A DNA stretch of 40,200 nucleotides from an uncultured Pedosphaera sp. GTDB taxonomy: Bacteria > Verrucomicrobiota > Verrucomicrobiia > Limisphaerales > Pedosphaeraceae. Shown in pieces: positions 23,911 through 31,697 of this stretch. Positions within the stretch are counted from its first letter, which is position 1. Each line of letters starts with the position of its first letter. The position numbers and the translations under genes are program-made. The notes under the pieces were generated by a model. The model made no database searches and was not told the origin of the DNA. It worked only from the letters and a program-made list of their open reading frames with translations. Where the stretch lies: assembly GCA_903918755.1 (NCBI GenBank), contig CAIXFN010000053.1, positions 1 through 40,200 of the forward strand, given 5' to 3'.

Positions 23911-24228
23911 TCACCGCCAATGGCAGCCGCCGAACACGAGCCCCCCAAACGCCAGCATCCAGCCCGTCAATGCCACCCAGCGGAGCGAACGCAGAAAGAA
24001 CGGGCTGACAATCAGCAGAAAGAGCCAACTCCCCAGGCAAGCCACCGCCAACAGCCATTCCCCAACATGAACTACCGGTTGCCACCCGGCCGGGATTGGC
24101 GGTGGATTAAAGGCGGCGAGTTGCCGCTGAAAAAAGAGCCCCGCGACAATTTGCAGCGCTACCATGGCTTCCATCGCCAGGAAGAGCATCCGCCAGCGGT
24201 CGGTCACTCGCTGATCAACGGACTTCAT
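23911..24228 (-). CDS. Small membrane protein paired with a cytochrome P460-like protein
   Basis: 105 residues with about three hydrophobic helices (WRMLFLAMEAMVALQIVAGL, EWLLAVACLGSWLFLLIVS, WVALTGWMLAFGGLVFG). No named domain is recognised. ATG 24228 overlaps the stop of the upstream cytochrome gene in ATGA, so the pair is translationally coupled and the protein probably sits in the inner membrane near that cytochrome. A truncated second copy lies at 22124. Confidence 0.65.
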   Translation of the reverse strand: MKSVDQRVTDRWRMLFLAMEAMVALQIVAGLFFQRQLAAFNPPPIPAGWQPVVHVGEWLLAVACLGSWLFLLIVSPFFLRSLRWVALTGWMLAFGGLVFGGCHWR

Positions 24229-24845
24229 TTCTTGGCCTCTTTGGCGGAATGATTCCAATTGCCGAAGACAAAATCCGTGGCCCGGGCCGCTTGGTGACAC
24301 TGCGCGCAGGCGGCGATGGGGCCGCTCTCAATCTTCGCCGGATTCTCAAAATAGAAATATTCCCAGTCCCCGTGCTCCGCATCGAATCCCGCGGTCCGCT
24401 TGACCATGCCCCCCACGCCATTGTTGACCGGAACGACATAGTTCCCGGTCCGGGAATCGCGAAAACCACCCAATTGCTTCCGTTTCACAATGACGGAACC
24501 CACCGGATAAATCCTGCTCCCGTTCGTAAAAGCCCGTTCCGCCAGCTCATTCATATGGATCAGGATGGCGGCATTGGCATGCGGACCATGCTGAAGCCGC
24601 GCCGCCTCCACCTCATTTTGGCTGGCTCCCCGGCACAACGCTGCCAGTTCCGGATTCACCTGCACGGCATTGGTGGTGATCTGATGAAAAGATAGGTAAC
24701 CCGCGGCAATGTCTGCCACCTTCGGTTCACCCGTTGGCGGCGGCAACGTCTGGGCCGGGGATCGGCAAATCGCGGCGAGACCGCCAAAGCCCACGAGCAG
24801 ACCAGTCAACCAAATCTGTCTCCACGCTTTCATTGACTCCACCAT
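24225..24845 (-). CDS. Exported cytochrome P460-like c-type haem protein
   Basis: 206 residues from ATG 24845 (an equally possible ATG is 24833). The N-terminal hydrophobic stretch IWLTGLLVGFGGLAAIC is an export signal. A single haem site C-x-x-C-H (CAQCH) lies near the C-terminus (GPIAACAQCHQAARATDFVF), and the preceding beta-rich domain (GSRIYPVGSVIVKRKQLGGF, GVGGMVKRTAGFDAEHGDWE, YFYFENPAKI) has the P460/cytochrome c'-beta pattern. Such proteins oxidise hydroxylamine or bind NO, or only carry electrons. The crosslinking Lys of true P460 cannot be assigned by eye. It is coupled to a small membrane protein downstream. Confidence 0.75.
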   Translation of the reverse strand: MVESMKAWRQIWLTGLLVGFGGLAAICRSPAQTLPPPTGEPKVADIAAGYLSFHQITTNAVQVNPELAALCRGASQNEVEAARLQHGPHANAAILIHMNELAERAFTNGSRIYPVGSVIVKRKQLGGFRDSRTGNYVVPVNNGVGGMVKRTAGFDAEHGDWEYFYFENPAKIESGPIAACAQCHQAARATDFVFGNWNHSAKEAKK

Positions 24846-25367
24846 ACCCTTTGCGGGCCCAGCTTTCAAATCCCGGTTTCCTCGCACCTGCTGCGGCCAA
24901 CTAGCCTCAGGACTCTTGGGAGCATGGAACTTGTGTGGCCCGCAACGATGGCGGACCAGCGCATTTCTCCCTCGCCGCCATTCAGCATGGCGAAGAAGGG
25001 CGGGGAGAGGTGGTGCCATCCATCAACGCCCCAAGATCAAAGGGGCTGGATCATGAGTCCTGAGGCTGCACCAAAAACGGACGCAAATAATCCGACCTCC
25101 TATCCCCAACACCAAAGGTGTTGTGCCAGCTAGCCCAACGGTTGGCGCGAGGCACGAGCGCCTACCTTGGGTTCCCATCATTACATTCCGCCAACCCCGC
25201 AGGTGGTTGTGGTAAACTCGGCCCTGAGCCAAACACCAAACTGCCCGTGCCGTCGCCGATGTCCGGAATCGGGCTGATCCGCCCAAAGCTTGGGGGCTCC
25301 ACAGCGGAAATGCCAGTCTCCGGACTCCTGTGACCGGGGAACTTGTATGGCCCGAAACGATGCCAGT
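24846..25367. repeat. Repeat-rich intergenic region
   Basis: 522 bp without a gene, holding several members of a dispersed repeat family. GGAAC-TTGTGTGG-CCCGCAACGATG is at 24926-24950 and recurs as a near copy at 25338-25362 (and at 30054). A hairpin CGCCAT/ATGGCG at 24976-24992 is followed by GGGCGGGGAGAGGTGG. A 7-bp hairpin CAACACC/GGTGTTG is at 25107-25123. A long imperfect inverted repeat has arms 25134-25148 and 25158-25171 (CCCAACGGTTGGCGC against GCGCCTACCTTGGG). Open frames across it are by-products of the repeats. Confidence 0.75.
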
Positions 25368-25766
25368 TCAGTCCTTGTCCTTTAAACAGTCCCGTAAATC
25401 GAAAATCAATGCAAAGGCGGCGTCATGGATCCGCTGTGCATGCAAATCCAACCATTCGTCCACGGCCGCCGCTCGGTCTGGTCCATTCCAGGTTTTCCTT
25501 CCCAGCCGATATTGTGCCGCAATTTCAAACAGTCCGAACCGTTCCAATTCCTGGCTCATGCGAATGAAGGCTTCATCCGACAGGCCCTCGTAATATTGCC
25601 AGACGCCGGATCGCGCCGGCGCCCATTCGTAAATCCGGCAAAACAACCAAAACTCGTCTGGCAATGGTCGCGCCATTTCCCGCACGCTGACGAGATGATA
25701 AATCAGGCTCAGTTCTTTTTCAGCAAAGACTCGATCAACGTAGGAACTCGCAAACCGCGTGTTCAT
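25368..25766 (-). CDS. DUF4375 (DMP19)-like, possible immunity protein
   Basis: 132 residues, soluble and mostly helical: GVWQYYEGLSDEAFIRMSQE, LERFGLFEIAAQYRLG, then a second helical part ending in acidic/basic residues. The G-x-x-Q-x-Y/F pattern followed by a helix of the type LE.FGL.E.A is like DUF4375, often found among immunity proteins of polymorphic toxins. The match is only moderate. ATG 25766 overlaps the SUKH gene stop in ATGA, so the two are co-translated. Confidence 0.5.
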   Translation of the reverse strand: MNTRFASSYVDRVFAEKELSLIYHLVSVREMARPLPDEFWLFCRIYEWAPARSGVWQYYEGLSDEAFIRMSQELERFGLFEIAAQYRLGRKTWNGPDRAAAVDEWLDLHAQRIHDAAFALIFDLRDCLKDKD

Positions 25767-26236
25767 TCCACTTTCCATAGGTCTAACCCGTCCAACCAAG
25801 CTTGCAGCCAAGTCTCCAAATCAAGATTCTCGCGCCGAAATTGCTCTGTTCCTGGAACGTTCGGATCGTGTCGAATGATCGGCAATGATGGGGTGGAACA
25901 ATCCACGCAACTCCGGATCTCGCAGCCCCAATCCAAAATGGGAAGCAGTCTGTAGGGCCAGTAAAAGGACGGATCCTCCGAATCGCCTTGCCTGAACAAA
26001 GTGTAGAGGTAAACAACGGATTCGTTTGGAAAATGCTCCGTCCCGGAGTTCAGGCCATAAAATCCGGATCTTGGACCAAATCCTCCATTGCCGATTTCAG
26101 TATATAAAAGGCGCAACTGTGCCGGAATGGGAAAGCCCAGTGCGCACTCCGTATCTCCCACGGCGACCTCGCTTATCGGCGGATTCACCCGCTGTTTGCG
26201 CGCGGCTTCTTTCAGCTTTTGAAGGTCGAGCGGCAT
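25763..26236 (-). CDS. SMI1/KNR4 (SUKH) family immunity-type protein
   Basis: 157 residues. The SUKH signature is clear: ISEVAVGDTECALGFPIPAQ (the helix with 'E..LGf.lP..lr..y'), LRLLYTEIGNGGFGPRSGFYG, then a beta-rich middle and LDLETWLQAWLDG at the end. In bacteria these proteins usually neutralise a cognate toxin domain of a neighbouring secreted polymorphic toxin. No toxin gene is present here; the gene lies between a DUF4375-like and a WapI-like gene, all on one strand. It may be an acquired orphan immunity gene. Confidence 0.8.
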   Translation of the reverse strand: MPLDLQKLKEAARKQRVNPPISEVAVGDTECALGFPIPAQLRLLYTEIGNGGFGPRSGFYGLNSGTEHFPNESVVYLYTLFRQGDSEDPSFYWPYRLLPILDWGCEIRSCVDCSTPSLPIIRHDPNVPGTEQFRRENLDLETWLQAWLDGLDLWKVE

Positions 26237-26293
26237 GATTGTCCGAATATTGTTATTTTACCGGCCGGGTAGAACCTCCGCTTGTTGAACTGG

Positions 26294-26818
26294 CTAGTCG
26301 ATGTTCCTCTGCACCCAGTCCACACGAGTAGCACTCAATATTTGGGAAGGATCGAACTCAAACCCAAATTCCACCGAGTGCCAAGACTTTGAATTCTCCC
26401 GTTGCACTTCCTAGCCGGTAGCCCCCTCAATCAGCATATGGCCACGGGAATCAACGGAGCGCACCACAAGCCGGAGCTCCTTCGGTGAAATTGATTCGAG
26501 CACAGCCTCACCACGTCGGTTCTTCTCCAATTCCAACAGACTGAGGCAAAAGCCTCGAAATGCGGCTGCCATAACCCAGAGATCGTTGTGACCTGTGAAC
26601 CCGGCGGCAGAAACACGAATCGATAGATATGCGTCCCCCCTCGACGGCAAGTCGGCAGTCTCTTGGTTCACAAGTTCTATTTCAACGAAATCTTGATGGT
26701 TCTCAAATCGCATCATGGCCAATTCATTTTGAAGATGGATTGTCTCCAATAGCCTGTCAGCAGCAAAGTAAAGGGCGCCGAACAGGCGTGTCTCTTGCGG
26801 ATCAGACATTTTTGGCAT
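26294..26818 (-). pseudogene. WapI-like immunity gene interrupted by an in-frame TAG
   Basis: From ATG 26818 (or 26809) the frame encodes 135 residues: AYLSIRVSAAGFTGHNDLWV, LLELEKNRRGEAVLESISPK, ELRLVVRSVDSRGHMLIEG. This is the pattern of WapI-type immunity proteins. It stops at a TAG (26411-26413) right after EGATG. The same frame then continues without another stop for 38 codons (EVQRENSKSWHSVEFGFEFD ...) to TAG at 26294-26296, and the continuation reads like the missing C-terminal strand of the family. The simplest view is a nonsense mutation in a 174-codon gene. The truncated product may still be made. It is the first of three consecutive immunity-type genes. Confidence 0.6.
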
Positions 26819-26873
26819 GAGGCAGAGGCCCCCCCTTGGGCGCTCAAGCGACAGCCGTCCCCCACCACCCCCC

Positions 26874-27557
26874 TCACCGCCGCAATTGCCGCTTGAGCTC
26901 AACCGCGGGATAAATAAACCGAAACGCCACCGCCGGAAACTCCCGGGGTTCGTATTCCGGATTCGTGCTTTCCAGGCGAATCGTTTTCCCTTCCGGGCCA
27001 ATCCGCCGGAAGCGTTTGAGCAGCACCCCATGGTCATCCGCCAGCCGGGCGACCACGATGTCCCCATTCCGGGGTTCGTTGTTCGGCGAGAAAATGACGA
27101 TGTCTCCGGCGAAGATTTCCTTTTCCATGGAATCCCCCTCCACGATGAGGGCAAATGCATTGGCGTCCCGGCAGGTGCTTTCCACACTCTGGTCCAATTG
27201 ATTTGCCAGGTCGGCGTAATCATGCGCCGTCCCCGCCGCCCCCCAGCTCACGACTGGCACGAGGCGGATCGGAATGGTTTGCGGCAGATATTCCACCACA
27301 TTCTTCGGTAGCGGCGCCAGAGCCGGCGGTAATCCCCCGGCGGTGACCCCGTTGGCCCGCTCCAGCAGCCGCGCGGTAGTCTCCACATTGCGCAGGGACT
27401 GCATGACCCGCTCTGAGGTGCCCTGATAGCCGTGGGCGATTTTGCGCATGGTCTCTGGCTTCAATCCGGCCCGGCGACCCAGCTCTCGCGCATCAATGCC
27501 CAACCGCTGGCAAATACCTGCAATCTCCGCAATCTGGAGGGAATTCCCGGTGGGCAT
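26874..27557 (-). CDS. Phage-type repressor: HTH plus S24 (LexA/CI-like) peptidase
   Basis: 227 residues. The N-terminal HTH (about 10-45: LGIDARELGRRAGLKPETMRK) is followed by a linker and an S24 autoprotease domain. The likely self-cleavage site is Ala108-Gly109 in VPVVSWGAAG, the catalytic Ser143 lies in VEGDSMEKEI and the catalytic Lys181 in VLLKRF. All parts for RecA-stimulated self-cleavage are present, so it should respond to DNA damage. It is divergent from an HTH gene at 27723 across a 165-bp gap full of GTCTT/AAGAC half-sites. Together with the Gam gene at 28353 this resembles the control region of a Mu-like transposable phage. Confidence 0.88.
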   Translation of the reverse strand: MPTGNSLQIAEIAGICQRLGIDARELGRRAGLKPETMRKIAHGYQGTSERVMQSLRNVETTARLLERANGVTAGGLPPALAPLPKNVVEYLPQTIPIRLVPVVSWGAAGTAHDYADLANQLDQSVESTCRDANAFALIVEGDSMEKEIFAGDIVIFSPNNEPRNGDIVVARLADDHGVLLKRFRRIGPEGKTIRLESTNPEYEPREFPAVAFRFIYPAVELKRQLRR

Positions 27558-27722
27558 AAAAAATTGTCTAAAAAGGGGTTGACTGTCTTCAAAAGACGTA
27601 ATAACGTCTCACTAAGACAAATGACCGTTGTCAAGCTAAGCCGGTAACCGGCCCGCAGTCAAGTCTTAAGTCCCGATCCTATGATCGGGGAAGTAGGTGC
27701 TGGAACAACCAAGGAATTTGCC
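27558..27722. promoter_or_regulatory. Divergent control region with operator half-sites
   Basis: GTCTT/AAGAC half-sites cluster here: TTGTCT near 27564, GTCTT 27585-27589 with AAGAC 27593-27597 (3-bp spacing), dyad AGACGT-AATA-ACGTCT 27594-27609, AAGACAA 27614-27620, and GTCTTAAGTC near 27663. A rightward promoter TTGACT (27579-27584), 17 bp, TAACGT (27602-27607) runs through them, so a bound repressor would block it. The leftward promoter is less clear. Confidence 0.55.
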
Positions 27723-28292
27723 ATGATCAGTCTCGACCTGCCCGCGGCGGCATTGCCGCAGCCAAACTCCGCCCTCCGAGCCATTGGGGAGCGCGCCCGC
27801 GCCGCCATGCAAAAGGAGCCCCTGATGACCCTGCGCGACGCCCTGCGCCTACTCGCCGACTTCCATCTCACGCAACGGGATCTCCTCGCCCGGATCGAGA
27901 ACCTGGAATTGCCCTGGGCATGGAACATCGCCTCCTCCGATGCGCGCCTGCGTGCCGTGCGCCTGCTCCCGGCCGGCGTGCGGGATTTGCGCCAATGCCT
28001 GGCCACCGGCGTCTCCCCCGGCACGCGACCCGCCCCCGCCTTTGCCACCGTGATCGGGCTGGTGCTTCCCCCCTCCGGCCGGAGCACCCTGAGCACGCCT
28101 GAAGCGGCCGGGATCCTGAATTGCGGCAGCATGCACATCCTCCACCTGCTCCAGCAGGGAGCGCTGCAGCTCGCCCCCGGTTGCGTTTATCACCGGGGCC
28201 GCACCGGGGCTGCCCGGATCACCCGGGCCAGCCTGGAAACCTTTCTCCGTGATCGTGTCTTGGTAAGACACATTGCCGCCGAAGAAACCTAA
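27723..28292 (+). CDS. Phage-type HTH protein, divergent from the repressor
   Basis: 189 residues from ATG 27723 (an upstream ATG at 27681 is less likely because it would sit inside the operator region). The C-terminal part, STLSTPEAAGILNCGSMHIL ... RGRTGAARITRASLETFLRD, is a winged HTH of the excisionase/MerR type. The N-terminal 120 residues are helical and unassigned (MTLRDALRLLADFHLTQRDL). Opposite to the repressor and upstream of Gam, it may be an early regulator comparable to Mu Ner, though it is longer and of a different HTH type. Confidence 0.65.
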   Translation: MISLDLPAAALPQPNSALRAIGERARAAMQKEPLMTLRDALRLLADFHLTQRDLLARIENLELPWAWNIASSDARLRAVRLLPAGVRDLRQCLATGVSPGTRPAPAFATVIGLVLPPSGRSTLSTPEAAGILNCGSMHILHLLQQGALQLAPGCVYHRGRTGAARITRASLETFLRDRVLVRHIAAEET

Positions 28293-28352
28293 GCCTGCCG
28301 ACTTTCCCGAAATTAACCGAGTTCAAATCTGCTGAAATACCCATCAACAACC

Positions 28353-28901
28353 ATGAAAACCAATCCTTCCCTCAAAATCATTCCCGCCGAACCACGAACC
28401 CGCACCCAGGTGGAAAACCTGGTGGCCGAAATGGCGTCCGCCAAGAACAACGAACGCCTCATCGCCGCCTCCATGGACGCCGAAATCCTGGCGATCCGCG
28501 AGAAATACCAACCCAATCTGGAGTCCCTCACCTCCCGGATGGACGCATTGAGCGCCGCCGTCCAGGTTTGGGCGGAGGCGCACCCAGAGGAATTCGGCCG
28601 TCTGAAATCCATCGAGTTCCCGGCCGGGGTCATCGGCTTTCGCACCGGCTCGCCCAAACTCAAAACCCTGCCCAAATGGACCTTTGATCGTGTGCTCGAC
28701 GCCCTGCGACGCATCGATGCCTGGCGCGGCTACATCCGCGTGAAAGAGGAGGTCGACAAGGAAGCCCTGCTCGGCGCCAAACTGCCTGCCACTGAACTGC
28801 GCGGCATGGGCTTGCAAATCCTGCAGGAGGAATCCTTCTACCTCACCCCCCGTCTCGCCGAAACCCCCACCCGCCAGGTCACCGGACGCCGCGCCGCGTA
28901 G
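28353..28901 (+). CDS. gam: Host-nuclease inhibitor Gam family protein
   Basis: 182 residues. A long N-terminal coiled coil (TRTQVENLVAEMASAKNNER ... LAIREKYQPNLESLTSRMDA) is followed by a compact domain (FGRLKSIEFPAGVIGFRTGS, PKLKTLPKWTFDRVLDAL). This is the plan of Mu Gam, a Ku-like protein that binds DNA ends and blocks exonucleases. The length is close to Mu Gam (about 174). It follows the HTH gene by 60 bp. No MuA/MuB transposase genes follow; instead a dispersed repeat and chromosomal genes begin, so the element is probably a fragment. Confidence 0.8.
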   Translation: MKTNPSLKIIPAEPRTRTQVENLVAEMASAKNNERLIAASMDAEILAIREKYQPNLESLTSRMDALSAAVQVWAEAHPEEFGRLKSIEFPAGVIGFRTGSPKLKTLPKWTFDRVLDALRRIDAWRGYIRVKEEVDKEALLGAKLPATELRGMGLQILQEESFYLTPRLAETPTRQVTGRRAA

Positions 28902-28910
28902 TCTCTTCCG

Positions 28911-29005
28911 CCCTCTCCACCATTCACAATGGAGGAGAGGAGGGCCGGGGAGAGGAGGTCCCACCAATCTCCCTCGTCCCCCAAGTTCCCTCGTCCGGGA
29001 TCAAG
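28911..29005. repeat. Dispersed palindromic repeat, copy A
   Basis: CTCTCCACCATT (28913-28924) pairs with AATGGAGGAGAG (28928-28939) over 12 bp with one mismatch and loop CAC. GGGCCGGGGAGAGGAGG follows, and then, further on, GGGATCAAGGAGCCGGG. The same order occurs at 30098-30195 and, degenerate, at 24967-25055. Confidence 0.75.
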
Positions 29006-29017
29006 GAGCCGGGTGGC

Positions 29018-29920
29018 TTACGCTACCAACCGCACCAGCGGGGTGCCATCCAGCCGCTTGCTGAGATCAATTGGATCACCCACCGACACTTGCCGGGGAT
29101 CGACCTGGTAAGCCCACACGTTGAAATAGGTCAGTTTGGCTTCCCCGTATATCGTCGCAAAGGCGCCGTCCACCGCATCGGCGCCATGCGCCACTTTGAC
29201 GCGGCCGATACGCGGAACGTTAAAGCGCGGATCGAACGTCAGCCAGTCCTGACCCAGCCAGACTTCGCAGTAGGCATGAAAATCCATCGGGCTGCCGGGA
29301 TCCAGGTAACCGATATCCGGCAGGTGACCGGTGACGTACCGCGCCGGCAAATTGAAGGCCCGGCACAGCGCGATGGCCGCATGGGCGAAATCCCGGCACA
29401 CCCCGTGCCGCCGACCGATCACTTCGGAAGCGGACAAATCCGGCCGGCCGGAGCCGTAACGGTATTCGATGTTATTGTGGACCCAATCGCAAATGGCCTG
29501 CACGCGCGGCAATCCGTGGGTGACGTGACCGAAATTGTTCCAGGCAAAATCCATCAGTTTGTCCGAATCACAATACCGGCTGGGCAGGGTGTAGCGCAGC
29601 AGGTCGGAGTGCAGCTGGCTCACGGTTTGCAGCGGTCCCAGCACTTCCCGTGTGTCCGGCAGGGAGGACACCGCCACCAAAGCATCGTGTCGGATCTCGT
29701 TCCGCCCCGGCATCAGGGTGGAACGATAGGTAATGTTGCCGTGATAATCTTGAAACTCATACGCCGGTTGGCCAATGCCAAACGAAAGTTTTTCCTGCAT
29801 CACCAGCACTCGGCCCTCCAGCCGGGGGCGCAGCACAAACAGCGCCGGCGTGGGTACGGGGGTTTCGTACGCCACCTGGCAGCCGACGCGCACGGTCAGA
29901 TTTAAGGGGGTCCAGTTCAT
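29018..29920 (-). CDS. Transglutaminase-like (cysteine protease fold) protein
   Basis: 300 residues. An N-terminal beta domain (about 1-110) precedes a transglutaminase core with Cys in RRHGVCRDFAHAAIALCRAF, His in MDFHAYCEVWL and Asp in WLTFDPRFNVP. The catalytic Cys-His-Asp triad is complete. Bacterial relatives are cytoplasmic peptidases or amidases rather than crosslinking enzymes; there is no signal peptide. A familiar motif of this group (Y.TGHLPDIGY.DPGSPMDFHA) is present. It stands alone on the minus strand, bounded on both sides by copies of the palindromic repeat. Confidence 0.87.
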   Translation of the reverse strand: MNWTPLNLTVRVGCQVAYETPVPTPALFVLRPRLEGRVLVMQEKLSFGIGQPAYEFQDYHGNITYRSTLMPGRNEIRHDALVAVSSLPDTREVLGPLQTVSQLHSDLLRYTLPSRYCDSDKLMDFAWNNFGHVTHGLPRVQAICDWVHNNIEYRYGSGRPDLSASEVIGRRHGVCRDFAHAAIALCRAFNLPARYVTGHLPDIGYLDPGSPMDFHAYCEVWLGQDWLTFDPRFNVPRIGRVKVAHGADAVDGAFATIYGEAKLTYFNVWAYQVDPRQVSVGDPIDLSKRLDGTPLVRLVA

Positions 29921-30205
29921 GGCACGGGTTGGGTTCTCAGGCTCAATTCAAACGCCTGCGAGTTTGGGACTCTTGCCGCACCCAGGCAATGGGGGATTTC
30001 CCCGATTCAGCGTCTCAGCGTCTCCGGGGGAGCCTCAGGACACCTGAGGCCATGGAAATTACATGACCCGAAACGATTCGCCGATCCGCCCTCTTCCCCC
30101 TCTCCCACCATTCACAATGGAGGAGAGGGCCGGGCAGAGGAGGTGTCAGCAAACTTCCACTTCCTGGAATCTTCCGAGTTCAGGATCAATCCTGGAGCTG
30201 TGGCA
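29921..30205. repeat. Dispersed palindromic repeat, copy B
   Basis: An 8-bp perfect hairpin GCCTCAGG/CCTGAGGC is at 30032-30050, and GGAAA-TTACATGA-CCCGAAACGATT at 30054-30078 (relative of 24926 and 25338). An inverted repeat CTCTCCCACCATT/AATGGAGGAGAG around CAC is near 30100-30128, followed by GGCCGGGCAGAGGAGG and GGATCAATCCTGGAGC. All four blocks also occur, in the same order, in the 24900-25060 copy. Confidence 0.75.
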
Positions 30206-31540
30206 TCAACTCGCCGGCGGTCGCACCACGTACAAGTCCCCGCCTTCCAGATGCCGTAGGATCATATCCACTGTGCGTGCAATGGCGCCCGTGTTTTCGT
30301 TTACCACCCGCGCGGCGTTGCGTCCCAGTTCCTCGCGCCGGGCCGGATTCGCCAGCAACTCGGCCAGCGTGCGCTCGAGTTCCGCCGCATCCGCCACCTG
30401 GGCCACTCCTTTGCCAGCGGCCAGAATGCGCACCACATCGCTGAAATTCTGCATGTTGGGACCGAACACCGTCGGCTTGCCCAACGCCGCCGGTTCGATC
30501 GGGTTCTGCCCGCCCTTGGCGGTCAGGCTCTTGCCCACGAACACCACGGTGGCCCGCGCATAAAAGCTGACCAGCTCGCCGGTGGTGTTCACCAGCAGGC
30601 AATGCAGCGAATCCGCCGCTAACTTGGTGGTGGGACGAATCTCCGAGCGCAGGAAAAAACGCACGCCGGCCGCCCGCAGTTCTCGCTCCACCTCCCGGGC
30701 GCGCTCGAAATGCCGGGGCACGAGCACCAGGAACAGATTGGGAAACTTCCGGCGCAGGCGGAGGAACATTTCCGCCAGAATTTTCTCCTCCCCATCGTGC
30801 GTGCTGCCCGCCACTAGGACGGGCACCTCCGGTCCCACTCCCAGTTGCGCCAGGAGCGGATTCACATCCAGGGACTTCCGGCCCCCCGCGAGGGCGGCAT
30901 CAAATTTCAGATTGCCCACCACCGTCACCGCGTCCGGGTGACAACCCAGTTCCCGCAAACGCCCGGCATCCCGTTCGTTCTGCGCACCCACGGCCGTAAA
31001 CGATCCAAACAGCTCGCGGAATAAAAAACCGAACCGTTTGTAACGCGGATAAGAGCGGTCGGAAAGTCGGGCATTGACCAGGAAGAGCGGAGTGCGGAGC
31101 GAACGCGCGCGCCAGATGAAATTCGGCCAGATTTCCGACTCCGTCAAAATCATTGCATCCGGGCGGATCAACGTGAGGGCGCGCGACACGAAACGATGCC
31201 GGTCAATCGGGTAATATATTTTGGAAACGCTCGGCGGCAGGCGCTTCACCAATTCCGCCATGCCGGTCGTCGTGGTCGTGGAAACCACCATTTTGACATT
31301 GGGCAATTGCGGCATCAGGACATTGAGCAGGTGCACGCAGACATTAGTTTCCCCCACGCTCACGGCATGCAGCCAGATCACATGCCGGTTCGTGATGGCC
31401 TGTTTGAACTTGGTGTCGTATTGCCCGAAACGCTGGCGGAAGTTCTTCTTCCAGTCGCCCCGGCGCCAGAGGCGCCAGAAGTAATAGGGCGAAGTGATCA
31501 GGAAAAAAATCCAAAAACAAAAATTGTACAACGACCGCAT
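30206..31540 (-). CDS. waaA: 3-deoxy-D-manno-octulosonic acid (Kdo) transferase
   Basis: 444 residues from ATG 31540. The enzyme transfers Kdo from CMP-Kdo to lipid A precursor at the inner membrane. A membrane-anchoring N-terminus (FCFWIFFLITSPYYFWRL) precedes the GT-B glycosyltransferase: HAVSVGETN (conserved SVGE), VSTTTTTGMA, LTESEIWPNFIW (E.E.WPN), VAGSTHDGEE, and GKSLTAKGGQNPIEPAALGK then GPNMQNF, the sugar-nucleotide site. All are diagnostic of WaaA/KdtA. The length is slightly over E. coli WaaA (425). The gene implies an LPS outer membrane. No other LPS genes are adjacent. Confidence 0.95.
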   Translation of the reverse strand: MRSLYNFCFWIFFLITSPYYFWRLWRRGDWKKNFRQRFGQYDTKFKQAITNRHVIWLHAVSVGETNVCVHLLNVLMPQLPNVKMVVSTTTTTGMAELVKRLPPSVSKIYYPIDRHRFVSRALTLIRPDAMILTESEIWPNFIWRARSLRTPLFLVNARLSDRSYPRYKRFGFLFRELFGSFTAVGAQNERDAGRLRELGCHPDAVTVVGNLKFDAALAGGRKSLDVNPLLAQLGVGPEVPVLVAGSTHDGEEKILAEMFLRLRRKFPNLFLVLVPRHFERAREVERELRAAGVRFFLRSEIRPTTKLAADSLHCLLVNTTGELVSFYARATVVFVGKSLTAKGGQNPIEPAALGKPTVFGPNMQNFSDVVRILAAGKGVAQVADAAELERTLAELLANPARREELGRNAARVVNENTGAIARTVDMILRHLEGGDLYVVRPPAS

Positions 31541-31674
31541 CACAAATTAGTTACTACGCCCCGGGACCTGGCGTAGGCCCGATTCCCTCCGCAACGGCGC
31601 GGATCCAGTTTCAGCGTCTGCCGGGGGAATATGTCACAGGATTGCCACAAAGGGCGAGTGATTACTTCTGAAAC

Positions 31675-31697
31675 CGAAAAAAACCGGGTTAACCCCG
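31675..31697 (-). terminator. Weak terminator-like palindrome at the antiporter stop
   Basis: GGGTTAACCC (31686-31695) overlaps the TAA stop of the antiporter gene and is followed, on the minus strand, by seven T residues (31683-31677). The stem is short (about 3 bp with a 4-nt loop, slightly more with flanks), so efficiency is doubtful. Confidence 0.3.

Noticed and set aside
25023-25286. Small open frames in the repeat region (for example one ending LAGTTPLVLG)
   Set aside because: They consist of the inverted repeats at 25107-25171. Similar peptides are probably annotated elsewhere from repeat copies, but there is no evidence of a protein.
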